From positions 1 through 61,937 of the forward strand of contig NZ_PGGC01000095.1 in NCBI RefSeq assembly GCF_002795305.1: a stretch of DNA of 61,937 nt, written 5' to 3'. Of the stretch, positions 18,286 through 29,753 are shown in pieces. The position numbers were made by a program, and so were the translations under genes. The stretch is from Aeromonas cavernicola. GTDB lineage: Bacteria; Pseudomonadota; Gammaproteobacteria; Enterobacterales; Aeromonadaceae. Within the stretch, counting starts at the first letter, position 1. Each line of letters begins with the position of its first letter. Under the pieces are notes generated by a model. The model saw only the letters and a program-made list of their open reading frames with translations, was not told where the DNA came from and did no database searches.

Positions 18286-18376
18286 CGTGCCAAAAAGATA
18301 CCCTGCGAGGTACTAAAGGCGGGCGCGATTAGCGATCCGAATAGAAGGACGTGATGGGAAACGTTTTTATCCTAGC

Positions 18377-19795
<1,419 letters not shown>

Positions 19796-19804
19796 GGGGT
19801 CCCC

Positions 19805-20860
19805 TTATTTGCGAAGCGGTAAAAAGATGGTGAACTCGGTGTGTCCCGGCCAACTGATGCAGTCAATCCGGCCTTTATGCTGATCAATCAAGGTCTGGGC
19901 GATGGAGAGACCGAGCCCAGTACCTCCCTCTTTGCCGGTGATCATCGGATAAAACAAGGTGTCGCGGATCGCTTCGGGAATGCCGGGGCCGTTGTCAATA
20001 ATTTTGATCTCGGTGGCCAGTCGGTAGCGTTGGCCATGGATGGTGATCTGAAAGGCGGTGCGGGTTTTGATGCGGATAAGACCGGTCTGGTCGCCCAGTG
20101 CCTCGGCAGCGTTGCGCACTATATTGAGAAACGCCTGCTGCAGCTGATCCGGCTCCATCTCAAATTCAGGGATGCTGGGATCGTAATCCCGCTCGATGCG
20201 TACCGCAGGGGGCAGCTCTAACTCCACCAATCGGCGTACCTGCTCCAACACGGAGTGCACGTTATGCAGTTGGTGACGGCCCGGTCGCTGGGGCCCAAGC
20301 AGCCGATCCACCAGCACTCGCAGCCGATCGGCTTGCTCGATAATGATGCCGGTATATTCGCGCAGGGCTGGATCTGGTAGCTCTTTTTGCAAAAGCTGGG
20401 CGGCACCGCGCAGGCCGCCGAGTGGATTCTTGATTTCGTGGGCCAGTCCGCGTACCAGCTCCTTGGCCGCCAACTGCTGAGCATGTTGCTGCTGTTCTTG
20501 GCTAATTTTTTTCTGCTGGTCGATCTTTCGTAATTCCACGACCAACAAGCGCTGGTGCTGATCGGCCATCGGGGTTGCGCTCAGCTCAACCAAGCAGGCC
20601 TCCCCCTCTACCACCAGCGTCACTTCACTATCGGTAAAACCTTGTCCTGATAGCAAGCACTGCTTAAGACGTTGTAGATCAACGGAGATATGCTCCAACA
20701 GATAAGGTAGTTCGAGCCCGATCAAGCGTCGTTTACTGAGAGAGAGCAGCTGCTCGGCGGCAGGATTAACAAATTGAATGCAGAGTCGCTCATCCATCAC
20801 AATCACAGCGGTCAGCAGATTATCCAACAGGGTTTTGGCATGATCCGAGCGGGTTGGCAC
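19805..20860 (-). CDS. ntrB: Nitrogen regulation sensor kinase NtrB
   Basis: The 351-residue cytoplasmic kinase has an N-terminal PAS domain (about 10-115; IQFVNPAAEQLLSLSKRR), a dimerisation domain with the phospho-histidine in RGLAHEIKNPLGGLRGAA and an ATPase domain with DNGPGIPE and GGTGLGLSIAQTL. It is close to E. coli NtrB (GlnL) and phosphorylates or dephosphorylates NtrC under PII control. GTG at 20860 is chosen because AGGGAG precedes it correctly; a longer frame from GTG 20887 lacks such support. A perfect NtrC operator 37 bases upstream (20897-20911) indicates autoregulation. Confidence 0.95.
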   Translation of the reverse strand: MPTRSDHAKTLLDNLLTAVIVMDERLCIQFVNPAAEQLLSLSKRRLIGLELPYLLEHISVDLQRLKQCLLSGQGFTDSEVTLVVEGEACLVELSATPMADQHQRLLVVELRKIDQQKKISQEQQQHAQQLAAKELVRGLAHEIKNPLGGLRGAAQLLQKELPDPALREYTGIIIEQADRLRVLVDRLLGPQRPGRHQLHNVHSVLEQVRRLVELELPPAVRIERDYDPSIPEFEMEPDQLQQAFLNIVRNAAEALGDQTGLIRIKTRTAFQITIHGQRYRLATEIKIIDNGPGIPEAIRDTLFYPMITGKEGGTGLGLSIAQTLIDQHKGRIDCISWPGHTEFTIFLPLRK

Positions 20861-20896
20861 TGATTTCTCCCTAAAGCGGTGCGACACACATAATTC

Positions 20897-20911
20897 GCAC
20901 CAATATGGTGC
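20897..20911 (-). promoter_or_regulatory. NtrC binding site upstream of ntrB
   Basis: GCACCAATATGGTGC is a perfect match to the NtrC consensus GCAC-N7-GTGC with flanking CA/TG symmetry. It lies just upstream of the ntrB start and parallels the NtrC repression site at E. coli glnLp, so NtrC probably limits its own synthesis here. Confidence 0.85.
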
Positions 20912-20940
20912 GTGAAGTTTACCCGCATCGCAGCCTTAGA

Positions 20941-21522
20941 TCATCCCTGATTCGCCTTAGGAGTGGGCTTCGGAGCGGAAAGGTTGCTGGCCCTATGCAG
21001 ATAGAAGGTAACAGGGGAGGATTTAGCAAGGATCGTACCGTCTTTGGCGAGTAGATCGAGCTGGGCCACATGAGCACCGCGATCTAGGTTCTCAACTCGG
21101 ATGACCGGGTTATTGCTAACCAAGGCGGCGGTTTGGCCATTGAGCGTAAGGCGCACATCGTATTGAGTAGGGGCAGCAGGATTAATCTGCCCATGAAACA
21201 CTACGTTACCGGTATTGTCCCGTAAGGTACCACCCTGCTCTGGCACCAGCAGTGCGATGCTCAACTTGGCTTCGCCCTGCGCTTGCTTAGCCCCTTTCCC
21301 TGTCAGTTCGTTGAAGTTGCTGACCTGCACTGAGCGGGGAGCATTACCAATAAATGGGGCAATGCGTAAATCAACCTCTTTTGCCTGTTTGCCAGGCAGA
21401 GGAGTATCGGTGTAATGGGTCACACCATTGCTATCGACCCAAGAGTAGACCTTGGCCGCATCTGCGCTAAACGAGGTCAGCAACAGGAGGGTGAGCATCC
21501 CTACACCATGCTTGTGGTTCAT
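20941..21522 (-). CDS. Secreted DUF4124-domain protein
   Basis: The 193-residue product has a Sec signal peptide (about 1-22, ending SADAA), then a DUF4124 domain (KVYSWVDSNGVTHYTDTP) and a C-terminal beta-rich domain (about 85-180) of unknown role. It is found next to glnA-ntrBC in several gammaproteobacteria, but its function is not established; periplasmic location is predicted. ATG at 21522 is chosen because AAGGAGAG precedes it; the longer frame to 21606 runs back through the glnA terminator. It lies between glnA and ntrB on the same strand. Confidence 0.85.
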   Translation of the reverse strand: MNHKHGVGMLTLLLLTSFSADAAKVYSWVDSNGVTHYTDTPLPGKQAKEVDLRIAPFIGNAPRSVQVSNFNELTGKGAKQAQGEAKLSIALLVPEQGGTLRDNTGNVVFHGQINPAAPTQYDVRLTLNGQTAALVSNNPVIRVENLDRGAHVAQLDLLAKDGTILAKSSPVTFYLHRASNLSAPKPTPKANQG

Positions 21523-21563
21523 CCATCTCTCCTTGACGGTATCTTGCTTAAATCCTATCAGAG

Positions 21564-21589
21564 AAAAAACCCGCCAGATGGCGGGTTTT
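21564..21589 (-). terminator. Intrinsic terminator of glnA
   Basis: The minus strand has stem CCCGCC/GGCGGG (21570-21585, loop of 4 bases), extended by A-T pairs, followed by six Ts (21569 to 21564). It lies 50 bases after the glnA stop, separating glnA from the DUF4124 and ntrBC genes. Confidence 0.9.
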
Positions 21590-21638
21590 GTCACGATTAA
21601 GCACACTGACCAAGTTTAAACGGGCAGGCGGTTTCGGC

Positions 21639-23048
21639 TTAGACGGAGTAGTACAGTTCAAACTCCAGCGGGTGCGGGGTCATGCGCACACGGTCAACAT
21701 CCTGCTGTTTCAGTTCCAGGTAGGAGTTGATGAAGTCATCGCTAAACACACCACCGCGGGTCAGGAACTCGCGATCGCTATCCAGAGCGGACAGGGCTTC
21801 GTCCAAAGAGCCGGCAACGGTCGGCACTTCTGCGGCTTCTTCCGGCGGCAGGTCATACAAGTTCTTGTCCATGGCATCACCTGGATGGATCTTGTTGATG
21901 ATACCGTCCAGACCAGCCATCAACTGAGCTGCAAAGGCCAAGTATGGGTTGGCAGCAGGATCCGGGAAGCGCACTTCGATGCGGCGAGCTTTCGGGCTCG
22001 GTACCACCGGGATACGGATGGAGGCAGAGCGGTTGCGGGCAGAGTAGGCCAGCATGACCGGTGCTTCATAACCCGGCACCAGACGCTTGTAGGAGTTGGT
22101 GGTTGGGTTGGCGAAGGCGTTGATGGCCTTGGCGTGTTTGATGATACCGCCGATGTAGTGCAGAGCCATCTCGGACAGGCCGCCGTACAAGTCGCCAGCG
22201 AACAGGTTAACGCCATTCTTGACCAGCGACTGGTGGCAGTGCATGCCAGAGCCGTTGTCACCGAACATGGGTTTTGGCATGAAGGTGACAGTCTTGTTGT
22301 AAGCGTGAGCCACGTTGTGGATCACGTACTTCAGTACCTGCACTTCATCCGCTTTCAGGGTTAAGGTATTGAAGCGGGTGGCGATCTCGTTCTGACCAGC
22401 AGTGGCCACTTCGTGGTGGTGAGCTTCAACGACTTGGCCCATCTCTTCCAGCACCAGACACATGGCGGCGCGGATATCCTGAGAAGAATCGACCGGCGCA
22501 ACCGGGAAGTAACCGCCTTTGACGAATGGGCGGTGTCCCTTGTTACCATGCTCGTAGTTGGTGCCTGAGTTCCAAGCCGCTTCTTCAGACTCAATCTTGA
22601 CGAAGCTATGACCCATGGTGTTCGAGAAGGTGATGTTGTCGAACATGAAGAACTCTGGCTCAGGCCCGAACAGCACAGTGTCAGCAATGCCGCTGGATTT
22701 GAGGAAGTCTTCGGCACGCTTGGCGATGGAACGCGGATCGCGGTCGTAGCCCTGCATGGTGGCAGGCTCCAGCACGTCACAGACGATATTCAGAGTGGTC
22801 TCTTCGGTAAACGGGTCCAGTTTGGCAGAAGCCGCGTCCGGCATCAGCACCATGTCAGATTCATTAATGCCTTTCCAACCGCCGATAGAGGAGCCATCGA
22901 ACATCTTGCCGTCTTCGAAGAAATCTTCGTCAACTTGATGAGAAGGAATAGATACGTGCTGTTCTTTACCTTTGGTATCGGTAAAACGCAGATCAACAAA
23001 CTTGACTTCATGTTCCTGGATCAATGCCAAAACGTTCTGGGCAGACAT
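21639..23048 (-). CDS. glnA: Glutamine synthetase, type I
   Basis: The 469-residue enzyme makes glutamine from glutamate, ammonia and ATP as a dodecamer. Hallmarks are [14 protein letters not shown] near the N-terminus, FDGSSIGGW, the ATP-binding region [16 protein letters not shown] and, near the C-terminus, LYDLPPEE, whose Tyr is the GlnE adenylylation site. Length and sequence agree with E. coli GlnA. A GGAGG Shine-Dalgarno precedes the ATG. A sigma54 promoter and two NtrC sites lie upstream, and ntrBC follow downstream after a terminator, the classical glnA-ntrBC arrangement. Confidence 0.98.
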   Translation of the reverse strand: MSAQNVLALIQEHEVKFVDLRFTDTKGKEQHVSIPSHQVDEDFFEDGKMFDGSSIGGWKGINESDMVLMPDAASAKLDPFTEETTLNIVCDVLEPATMQGYDRDPRSIAKRAEDFLKSSGIADTVLFGPEPEFFMFDNITFSNTMGHSFVKIESEEAAWNSGTNYEHGNKGHRPFVKGGYFPVAPVDSSQDIRAAMCLVLEEMGQVVEAHHHEVATAGQNEIATRFNTLTLKADEVQVLKYVIHNVAHAYNKTVTFMPKPMFGDNGSGMHCHQSLVKNGVNLFAGDLYGGLSEMALHYIGGIIKHAKAINAFANPTTNSYKRLVPGYEAPVMLAYSARNRSASIRIPVVPSPKARRIEVRFPDPAANPYLAFAAQLMAGLDGIINKIHPGDAMDKNLYDLPPEEAAEVPTVAGSLDEALSALDSDREFLTRGGVFSDDFINSYLELKQQDVDRVRMTPHPLEFELYYSV

Positions 23049-23105
23049 GCTAAGTAACCTCCGGTGTTAAAACTCGTTAGATGAATACGTCGTCGAATCC
23101 ACCTA

Positions 23106-23122
23106 AGCCAGTATCGTGCCAA
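23106..23122 (-). promoter_or_regulatory. Sigma54 promoter of glnA
   Basis: On the minus strand the sequence reads TTGGCACG-ATAC-TGGCT, matching the sigma54 consensus TTGGCACG-N4-TTGCW with one mismatch in the -12 element. It is 58-74 bases upstream of the glnA start. The two NtrC sites lie about 107 and 141 bases upstream of the implied transcription start, almost exactly as at E. coli glnAp2. Confidence 0.85.
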
Positions 23123-23194
23123 GTTTGTGACAGCCTGATTTGGGGCGATCCTCACGGGATTTTGTGCGCCAACTAGGCTGTCTCATCTCGTATT

Positions 23195-23209
23195 GCATCA
23201 AAATAGTGC
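23195..23209 (-). promoter_or_regulatory. NtrC enhancer site (promoter-proximal) of glnA
   Basis: GCATCAAAATAGTGC fits the NtrC operator with one substitution in the left half. It is centred 34 bp from the stronger distal site, about three helical turns, which would allow cooperative binding. Confidence 0.75.
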
Positions 23210-23228
23210 GCCTTTGGATCGTCTTGGT

Positions 23229-23243
23229 GCACTAAAATGGTGC
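23229..23243 (-). promoter_or_regulatory. NtrC enhancer site (promoter-distal) of glnA
   Basis: GCACTAAAATGGTGC has both conserved half-sites GCAC and GTGC. Together with the site at 23195-23209 it forms the NtrC enhancer for the glnA sigma54 promoter. The remaining divergent region toward typA (23244-23399) shows no further clear element. Confidence 0.8.
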
Positions 23244-23399
23244 GTAGTATACAAGCACTGCTGATCTTAAGCAGAGTTTGTTACGACCGTCCATGATCTA
23301 GATCCATTGCACTCCACTGGCGCGCTGTAATTCTGCTAGGCAGATCACAAAGGCAAGAGTACAATTAGCGCCCAATTTTACCCGGTGATTGAGGCGAGA

Positions 23400-25211
23400 A
23401 TGTTAGAGAATTTACGCAATATTGCGATTATTGCGCACGTTGACCACGGCAAAACGACCCTAGTGGATAAGCTGCTGCAGCAGTCCGGCACTTTGGACCG
23501 CTCCACGGAAGGCCAAGAACGGATCATGGACTCCAATGATCTGGAACGGGAACGTGGCATCACTATTCTCGCTAAGAACACTGCAATCCGTTGGAAAGAC
23601 TACCGTATCAACATCGTAGATACCCCCGGGCACGCCGACTTCGGTGGTGAAGTTGAGCGGGTACTCTCCATGGTTGACTCAGTACTGCTGCTGGTGGATG
23701 CCGTTGATGGCCCAATGCCACAAACTCGTTTCGTGACTCAGAAGGCATTTGCCCAAGGTCTGAAACCGATCGTGGTGATCAACAAGATCGACCGTCCGGG
23801 TGCGCGTCCTGACTGGGTAATGGACCAAGTATTTGATCTGTTTGATAACTTGGGTGCGAGTGATGAACAGCTCGACTTCAAGGTGATCTACGCCTCAGGG
23901 TTGAATGGATGGGCCACGCTGGACCAAGACACGCCGTCAGACAACATGGAACCCCTGTTCCAAGCCATCATTGATAACGTAGAAATCCCCAAGGGCGATT
24001 CAGAGGGTGGCTTCCAGATGCAAGTCTCCCAGCTGGATTACAACTCCTACGTTGGCGTAATTGGTATCGGCCGCATTACTCGTGGTCGTGTCAAAACTAA
24101 CCAGCAGGTCACCATTGTCGGTGCTGACGGCAAGACCCGTAACGGCAAAGTCGGCCAAGTCTTAGGCTATTTGGGACTGTCTCGCACCGAAGTCGTGGAT
24201 GCACAAGCCGGCGACATCATCGCTATCACCGGCCTAGGCGAGCTGAAAATCTCCGATACCATCTGTGACAACGGTGCTGTTGAAGCCCTGCCACCGCTCT
24301 CCGTTGACGAGCCGACCGTGAACATGACCTTCCAGGTCAACACCTCACCGTTTGCCGGTAAAGAGGGCAAGTTCGTGACCTCCCGTAACATTCTGGAGCG
24401 GCTGAACCAGGAGCTGGTCCACAACGTGGCCCTGCGCGTGGAAGAGACTGATGATCCGGACAAGTTCCGTGTATCCGGTCGTGGTGAGCTACACCTCTCC
24501 ATCCTGATCGAAAACATGCGTCGCGAAGGTTACGAACTGGCTGTGTCTCGTCCGGAAGTCATCCTGCGTACCGTTGATGGTGTGCTACAAGAACCGTTCG
24601 AAACCGTAACGGTAGACGTTGAAGAAGTGCACCAGGGTTCCGTGATGGAGCAACTGGGTCTGCGTAAAGGCGAAATGACCAACATGACGCCGGATGGCAA
24701 GGGGCGTGTCCGCCTGGACTTCATGATCCCGAGCCGTGGCCTGATCGGCTTCCAGACCGAGTTTATGACCATGACCTCCGGTACCGGTCTGCTGTACCAC
24801 ACCTTCGACCACTACGGTCCGCACAAGGGTGGCAGCATCGGTGAGCGTCAGAATGGCGTGCTGATCTCCAACGCAACCGGTAAGGCCCTGACTTACGCCC
24901 TGTTTGGTCTGCAAGACCGCGGTCGTCTGTTTATCGGTCACGCAACCGAAGTGTATGAAGGCCAAGTGATCGGTATCCACTCACGTTCCAACGACCTGAC
25001 TGTTAACTGCCTGAAGGGCAAACAGCTGACCAACATGCGCGCCTCTGGTACGGATGAAGCCCAAGTGCTGACTCCGCCCATCCGTATGTCACTGGAACAA
25101 GCCCTCGAATTCATCGACAACGATGAGCTGGTGGAAGTGACACCAAAGAGCATCCGTATCCGTAAAAAGCTGCTAACTGAAATGGATCGTAAGCGCGCTG
25201 GCCGTAGCTAA
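23400..25211 (+). CDS. typA: Ribosome-associated GTPase TypA/BipA
   Basis: The 603-residue translational GTPase is colinear with E. coli TypA. G-domain motifs are [10 protein letters not shown] (G1), RGITIL (G2), DTPGHADF (G3) and NKIDRPGA (G4). EF-Tu-like domain II and EF-G-like domains III and V follow, with a C-terminal TypA-specific domain ([25 protein letters not shown]). It acts in 50S assembly and in growth at low temperature and under stress. ATG at 23400 is used rather than GTG at 23385 because it fits the family N-terminus ([11 protein letters not shown]) and GAGG lies 9 bases upstream. It is divergent from glnA, as in E. coli. Confidence 0.97.
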   Translation: MLENLRNIAIIAHVDHGKTTLVDKLLQQSGTLDRSTEGQERIMDSNDLERERGITILAKNTAIRWKDYRINIVDTPGHADFGGEVERVLSMVDSVLLLVDAVDGPMPQTRFVTQKAFAQGLKPIVVINKIDRPGARPDWVMDQVFDLFDNLGASDEQLDFKVIYASGLNGWATLDQDTPSDNMEPLFQAIIDNVEIPKGDSEGGFQMQVSQLDYNSYVGVIGIGRITRGRVKTNQQVTIVGADGKTRNGKVGQVLGYLGLSRTEVVDAQAGDIIAITGLGELKISDTICDNGAVEALPPLSVDEPTVNMTFQVNTSPFAGKEGKFVTSRNILERLNQELVHNVALRVEETDDPDKFRVSGRGELHLSILIENMRREGYELAVSRPEVILRTVDGVLQEPFETVTVDVEEVHQGSVMEQLGLRKGEMTNMTPDGKGRVRLDFMIPSRGLIGFQTEFMTMTSGTGLLYHTFDHYGPHKGGSIGERQNGVLISNATGKALTYALFGLQDRGRLFIGHATEVYEGQVIGIHSRSNDLTVNCLKGKQLTNMRASGTDEAQVLTPPIRMSLEQALEFIDNDELVEVTPKSIRIRKKLLTEMDRKRAGRS

Positions 25212-25244
25212 TCCTATGGGGTAAATCATTCCCCAATTAGGCAA

Positions 25245-25281
25245 ACAAACGGGCCCAAACCTCTGGTTTGGGCCCGTTTGT
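25245..25281. terminator. Strong hairpin terminator between typA and trkH
   Basis: A perfect 16-bp stem (25245-25260 with 25266-25281) has the 5-base loop CTCTG. It lies 34 bases after typA and between convergent genes, so it can serve either strand. The T-runs beside it are short. Confidence 0.75.
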
Positions 25282-25404
25282 TATAGTGGCCATCTCAATA
25301 TGATCATCCGGTGAGAAAGCAAACCCGAACGGTGCATGGCATCGATAAGATCGCCAGCACAGTGCCTAACGTGTACTGGCGTTGAAGTGATTTGACGACT
25401 GAAC

Positions 25405-26847
25405 TTACTGACGCCAGAAAGAGGGGAAGAACACCACGATCACCGTCAAGATTTCGAGCCGCCCTAGCAACATACCAAACGACAATAACCACTTAGCCGA
25501 ATCAGGCAAACTAGCGAAGTTAGTGCTTGGCCCCACCACAGGCCCCATCCCTGGCCCCACGTTAGCCACGGCAGTGATCGCGCTCGAGATAGACGTAAGA
25601 GGGTCAAGACCAATGGCAGCAAGCAGGGCGGCAATCAGCAGGATGATAGCAAAATAGGCCAGTACGAAGGCGATCATCGAGCGAATGATGGCGTCATGGA
25701 CGGTGCGGCCATTGTACTTTTGTGGAAACACCGCAGAAGGGTGCATGAGTTGACGCATCTGCTTCTTGAACAACGAAAATGCCAGCTGCACACGGAAGAT
25801 TTTGAGCCCACCCGAGGTGGAACCAGAACACGCTCCCAGCGCCAGCAAAAAGATAAACACGATGCTAGCAAGCGGCCCCCACGTGCCGAAATCCCCCAAG
25901 CCATAGCCGGTGGTGGTGATGACTGAGACAATATTAAAACTGCTGATCCGCAGCGCATCACTAAAGCTAAACAGCTCCCGGCTCCAAAGATAAAGGCTCA
26001 TGATGAGGGTCACCCACACCACTAACCAAAAAAATCCTCGGACCTGCGCATCCCTGAGCAGGCTGTAATCTTTGTGATGGACGCTCTGCACATAAAGCAG
26101 AAAAGGCAACCCGCCGAGAAACATAAACAGGGTGCCAATCCAATGTGCTGCGTTAGAAAAGTGGGACATGGATTGATCGGAGGTAGAGTAGCCGCCGGTA
26201 CTCAGGGTGGTCATCGCATGGTTAATAGCCTCAAACAAGGTCATGCCGCTAGCCCAGTAGGCCATGAAGCAGAGCATCGAGAGCACCAGATACACCCCCA
26301 CTATGTTGTTCGCCACCGTCTTGGCACGGGGTGCACTTTTATCTGACCAATCTGAGCTTTCGGTTTGGAACAGCTTCATGCCGCCAACGTTAAGGTAGGG
26401 TAACACCGCCACCGCCATCACGATAAACCCCACCCCGCCCAGCCACTGCAGGATGGAGCGCCACAGCAGGATGCTATGCGCCATATTGTCCAGACCAGAC
26501 AGCACCGTCGAGCCGGTCGTCGTCACCCCAGACATGGTCTCGAAGTAGGCATCGGTAAAGTTGATGTGGGTAATAAACACGAAGGGCAACGCCCCGAAGA
26601 TACAGGCCACCACCCACACCGAGGTGGTCAGCAGAAACATCTCCCGCACGCCGAGATGAAATTCCGCTTTACGCCCCGCATGGAGGCAGAGCAGGGCGGC
26701 AGCGTGGGTAATCAGCACCGATTTGAGGAACTCAACAAATCCCTCAGAACCAGTCAATAGGGCCAACAGAGTGGGCAGCCACATAAAAAGCGCCAGTTTG
26801 GATAACACCAGCCCGAGAGTGAAGAGAATAGGGCGCAGCTTGATCAT
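25405..26847 (-). CDS. trkH: Trk potassium uptake system membrane subunit
   Basis: The 480-residue integral membrane protein has about ten helices in four M1-P-M2-type units. Selectivity-filter-like segments include TTTGSTVLS, STGGYST, TTTGYGL and NVGPGMGPV, in order. The length is close to E. coli TrkH (483). It imports K+ with the cytosolic regulatory ring TrkA, encoded directly upstream in the same direction. An intrinsic terminator sits between trkA and trkH, so their levels may be uncoupled. Confidence 0.96.
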   Translation of the reverse strand: MIKLRPILFTLGLVLSKLALFMWLPTLLALLTGSEGFVEFLKSVLITHAAALLCLHAGRKAEFHLGVREMFLLTTSVWVVACIFGALPFVFITHINFTDAYFETMSGVTTTGSTVLSGLDNMAHSILLWRSILQWLGGVGFIVMAVAVLPYLNVGGMKLFQTESSDWSDKSAPRAKTVANNIVGVYLVLSMLCFMAYWASGMTLFEAINHAMTTLSTGGYSTSDQSMSHFSNAAHWIGTLFMFLGGLPFLLYVQSVHHKDYSLLRDAQVRGFFWLVVWVTLIMSLYLWSRELFSFSDALRISSFNIVSVITTTGYGLGDFGTWGPLASIVFIFLLALGACSGSTSGGLKIFRVQLAFSLFKKQMRQLMHPSAVFPQKYNGRTVHDAIIRSMIAFVLAYFAIILLIAALLAAIGLDPLTSISSAITAVANVGPGMGPVVGPSTNFASLPDSAKWLLSFGMLLGRLEILTVIVVFFPSFWRQ

Positions 26848-26871
26848 CTTGGGTAGCCTGTGCGTTGAATT

Positions 26872-26912
26872 AAAAAAGACCCGGACAATCCCTCAAAAGG
26901 CTGTACCGGGTC
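26872..26912 (-). terminator. Intrinsic terminator between trkA and trkH
   Basis: On the minus strand GACCCGG pairs with CCGGGTC (arms 26906-26912 and 26878-26884, loop of 21 bases), followed by six Ts (26877-26872). It is 31 bases after the trkA stop and upstream of trkH. Confidence 0.75.
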
Positions 26913-26942
26913 TGCTGGGTGCTGCTGGGATGCATCGGCAGA

Positions 26943-28319
26943 TTACAAGAAGAATGGACTTGGCTGGAACAGTCTTTCTACTTCAGGGATATATTTTTTA
27001 TCTACCAAGAACATCACCACATGGTCATCTTGCTGAATTTGGGTACGATCGTGAGCAATCAGCACCTCATCACCACGCACTACCGCACCAATGGTGGTGC
27101 CCGGTGGCAGCTTGAGTTCACCCACTGTCTTACCCACCACCTTAGAGGTGTGTTCATCACCATGGGCAATCGCCTCAATCGCCTCGGCTGCCCCGCGGCG
27201 CAGGCTATAAACGTTGGCAATATCAGCGCGGCGCACATGAGTTAACAGGGCGGAGATCGTCGCCTGCTGCGGCGAGATCGCAATATCAATCGATCCCCCC
27301 TGCACCAAGTCGACATAAGCACTGCGTTGGATCAGCACCAGTGTCTTCTTCGCGCCCAGCTTCTTCGCCAGCATGGCTGACATGATGTTGGCCTCATCCT
27401 CGTTGGTCACGGAGATGAAGACATCGATCTGATCGATGTGCTCTTCGACGAGCAGCTCTTGATCCGCCGCATCACCGCAAAACACGATGGTATTTTCCAA
27501 CAGTTCGGAGAGCTGCTCCGCCCGCTTTTGATTACGCTCGATGAGCTTGACGCTATAGCGTTTCTCCAGCTGGCGGGCCAAGCCGGCACCGATATTACCA
27601 CCACCGACAATCATGATCCGCCGATAGGGGCTCTCAAGCCGTTGTAACTCCGACATCACCGCCCGAATATGGCCGGCGGCGGCAACGAAAAACACCTCGT
27701 CATCGGCCTCGATTATGGTGGTGCCCTGTGGTCGGATCGAGCGGCCCTGACGGAATATCGCCGCCACCCGAGTTTCGATGTTAGGCATGTGATCGCGCAA
27801 AGTAGACAACGCATTACCCACCAGTGGGCCGCCGTAATAGGCTTTTACTGCTACCAACCCCACTTTGCCATCCGCAAAATCGACCACCTGCAAGGCACCA
27901 GGGTACTCGATAAGGCGCCGCACATAATCCGTCACCAATTGCTCTGGCGCGATCAGATGATCCACGGGCACCGATTCAGGCAGGAACAGGCGGTCTTGTT
28001 CGGCCAAGTAGGCGGGGGAGCGGATCCTAGCCACCTTGTTCGGGGTGTTAAACAGCGAGTAAGCCACTTGGCAGGCGATCATGTTGGTTTCGTCACTGTT
28101 AGTGACCGCCACCAGCATATCGGCGTCTTGGGCTCCCGCTTCGCGTAACACTTTGGGATGGGCGCCATGACCGTTGACTACCCGCAGGTCAAACTTGTCC
28201 TGCAGCTCACGCAAACGCTCGCTGTCGGTATCGACGATGGTAATGTCGTTGTTCTCCCCCGCCAGGTTTTCGGCCAGAGTGCCGCCAACCTGGCCGGCTC
28301 CCAAAATGATGATTTTCAT
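26943..28319 (-). CDS. trkA: Trk system potassium uptake regulatory protein
   Basis: The 458-residue cytosolic protein is a duplication of two RCK units, each an NAD(H)-binding Rossmann domain plus a TrkA_C domain. Nucleotide-binding motifs are [15 protein letters not shown] at residues about 4-18 and [15 protein letters not shown] near 235. It forms the ring that gates TrkH/TrkG in response to NAD(H) and ATP. It is downstream of rsmB in the same direction, the conserved def-fmt-rsmB-trkA order. Confidence 0.97.
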   Translation of the reverse strand: MKIIILGAGQVGGTLAENLAGENNDITIVDTDSERLRELQDKFDLRVVNGHGAHPKVLREAGAQDADMLVAVTNSDETNMIACQVAYSLFNTPNKVARIRSPAYLAEQDRLFLPESVPVDHLIAPEQLVTDYVRRLIEYPGALQVVDFADGKVGLVAVKAYYGGPLVGNALSTLRDHMPNIETRVAAIFRQGRSIRPQGTTIIEADDEVFFVAAAGHIRAVMSELQRLESPYRRIMIVGGGNIGAGLARQLEKRYSVKLIERNQKRAEQLSELLENTIVFCGDAADQELLVEEHIDQIDVFISVTNEDEANIMSAMLAKKLGAKKTLVLIQRSAYVDLVQGGSIDIAISPQQATISALLTHVRRADIANVYSLRRGAAEAIEAIAHGDEHTSKVVGKTVGELKLPPGTTIGAVVRGDEVLIAHDRTQIQQDDHVVMFLVDKKYIPEVERLFQPSPFFL

Positions 28320-28406
28320 AGGGAACGTCTACTCACGTTGATGCAGTAAAAGGCACAACCAGCAGGGTGCTGGCTGCGGTCCTGAAAGGGGTTTTTCATA
28401 CCCGGC

Positions 28407-29699
28407 TTAGAGCTTGACCAATTTGGCATAGTAGAAGCCATCCATCTCGGCTTCGCCTGGCAAAAACTGGCGGCCCGGACAATCTGGCGTGTCCTGCGGA
28501 TGTAGCGGCACTAATTTAGCATCCTTGGTCGCCACCAAGAAGGCGCGGATCTGCTCGCGGTTCTCTTCCGGCAGTACCGAACAGGTAGCGTACAGCAGGG
28601 TGCCACCGCTTTTCAGCTTGCCCCAGAGGGCATTGAGAATCCGGCGCTGCAGCTCAGCCAGCTCACGAATATCCTGATCTCGGCGTAGCCACTTAATGTC
28701 AGGGTGACGGCGGATCACCCCGGTAGCGGAGCAGGGGGCGTCCAGCAGGATACGGTCAAACTGCCCCTCTGGCCACCACTGTTCCGGTGCCGCGGCATCG
28801 CCGTGGATAACCTTGGCGGCTAGGCCGATACGGTCTAGATTCTCCTGCACCCGTTTGAGGCGGTGCTCGTCGGCATCGACGGCGACCACCCCCGCAAGCT
28901 TGGGCTGACGCTCCAACAGGTGGGCGGTCTTGCCGCCGGGAGCCGCGCAGGCATCCAGCACCCACTCGCCCGCTTGCGGGTCGAGCAGTGCCGCAGCTTG
29001 CTGTGCTGCACCATCCTGTACCGAGCAGTCACCCACTTCGAAGCCGGGCAGCTTGGTGACGTCGCAAGGGCGTTCCAGCAGGATGCAATCTTCGCCCTCC
29101 TCACCGGCCACGGCATTGATGCCGACCTCGGCCATGCGCACCAGCATCTGCTCGCGGCTCTGGCGCTGGCTGTTGTTGCGGATCCACATGGGGGGGCGCT
29201 GGTTGTTCGCCGCCATGATAAACTCCCACTCATCGTGATAGGCCTGACGCAGCCGCTTGGTGAGCCACTCAGGATGACCGAGGCGAATGTTGGGAACGCG
29301 GTCGATGCGCAGCAGAATGACTTCTGCGCTCCGTTGGAAGTTGCGCAGCACACCATTGATGAGGCCACGCAGGGAGGAGCCTTTGAGCAGCTTGACCGCG
29401 TTGACGGTCTCAGCCACAGCGGCATGGGCAGGAATCCGGGTGTAGATAAGCTGATAAAGACCGACCAAGATCAGATAGTGGAAAATCCGGCTCTTATTCT
29501 TGAGCGGTTTATCCATCATCTCGCTCACTGCGGCGTCGAGACGGGGCAACCAGCGCAGGGTGCCGTAACAGAGTTCTTGCAGGAGAGCGCGATCGCGAGG
29601 GGCGACGTTCTCCTGCGCAGCAGGCAGAACAGCAGAGAGGGATTGGCCCTGATCCAGCACCTGTTGAATAACGAGAGCGGCCTGTGCACGTGTTTTCAT
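28407..29699 (-). CDS. rsmB: 16S rRNA (cytosine-967-C5)-methyltransferase
   Basis: The 430-residue enzyme has an N-terminal NusB-like RNA-binding domain (about 1-140) and a C-terminal SAM-dependent methyltransferase domain. Motifs seen are LDACAAPGGKTAHLLE (SAM site), LLDAPCSATGVIRRHPD, which has one of the two catalytic cysteines, and LYATCSVLPEENREQ, which has the other. It methylates C967 of 16S rRNA. It follows fmt by 54 bases on the minus strand. Confidence 0.96.
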   Translation of the reverse strand: MKTRAQAALVIQQVLDQGQSLSAVLPAAQENVAPRDRALLQELCYGTLRWLPRLDAAVSEMMDKPLKNKSRIFHYLILVGLYQLIYTRIPAHAAVAETVNAVKLLKGSSLRGLINGVLRNFQRSAEVILLRIDRVPNIRLGHPEWLTKRLRQAYHDEWEFIMAANNQRPPMWIRNNSQRQSREQMLVRMAEVGINAVAGEEGEDCILLERPCDVTKLPGFEVGDCSVQDGAAQQAAALLDPQAGEWVLDACAAPGGKTAHLLERQPKLAGVVAVDADEHRLKRVQENLDRIGLAAKVIHGDAAAPEQWWPEGQFDRILLDAPCSATGVIRRHPDIKWLRRDQDIRELAELQRRILNALWGKLKSGGTLLYATCSVLPEENREQIRAFLVATKDAKLVPLHPQDTPDCPGRQFLPGEAEMDGFYYAKLVKL

Positions 29700-29753
29700 A
29701 GCATTCCCTTAAATGCACAAGGCGGAGCCAAGCCCCGCTTGTGTCAGTACGGT

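Noticed and set aside
18236-18300. Purine (adenine) riboswitch before add
   Set aside because: Only a short GTTTCCACC-like strand resembles J2/3; the TATAA J1/2 segment, a proper P1 stem and the loop-loop sequences are absent, and the space is too short.
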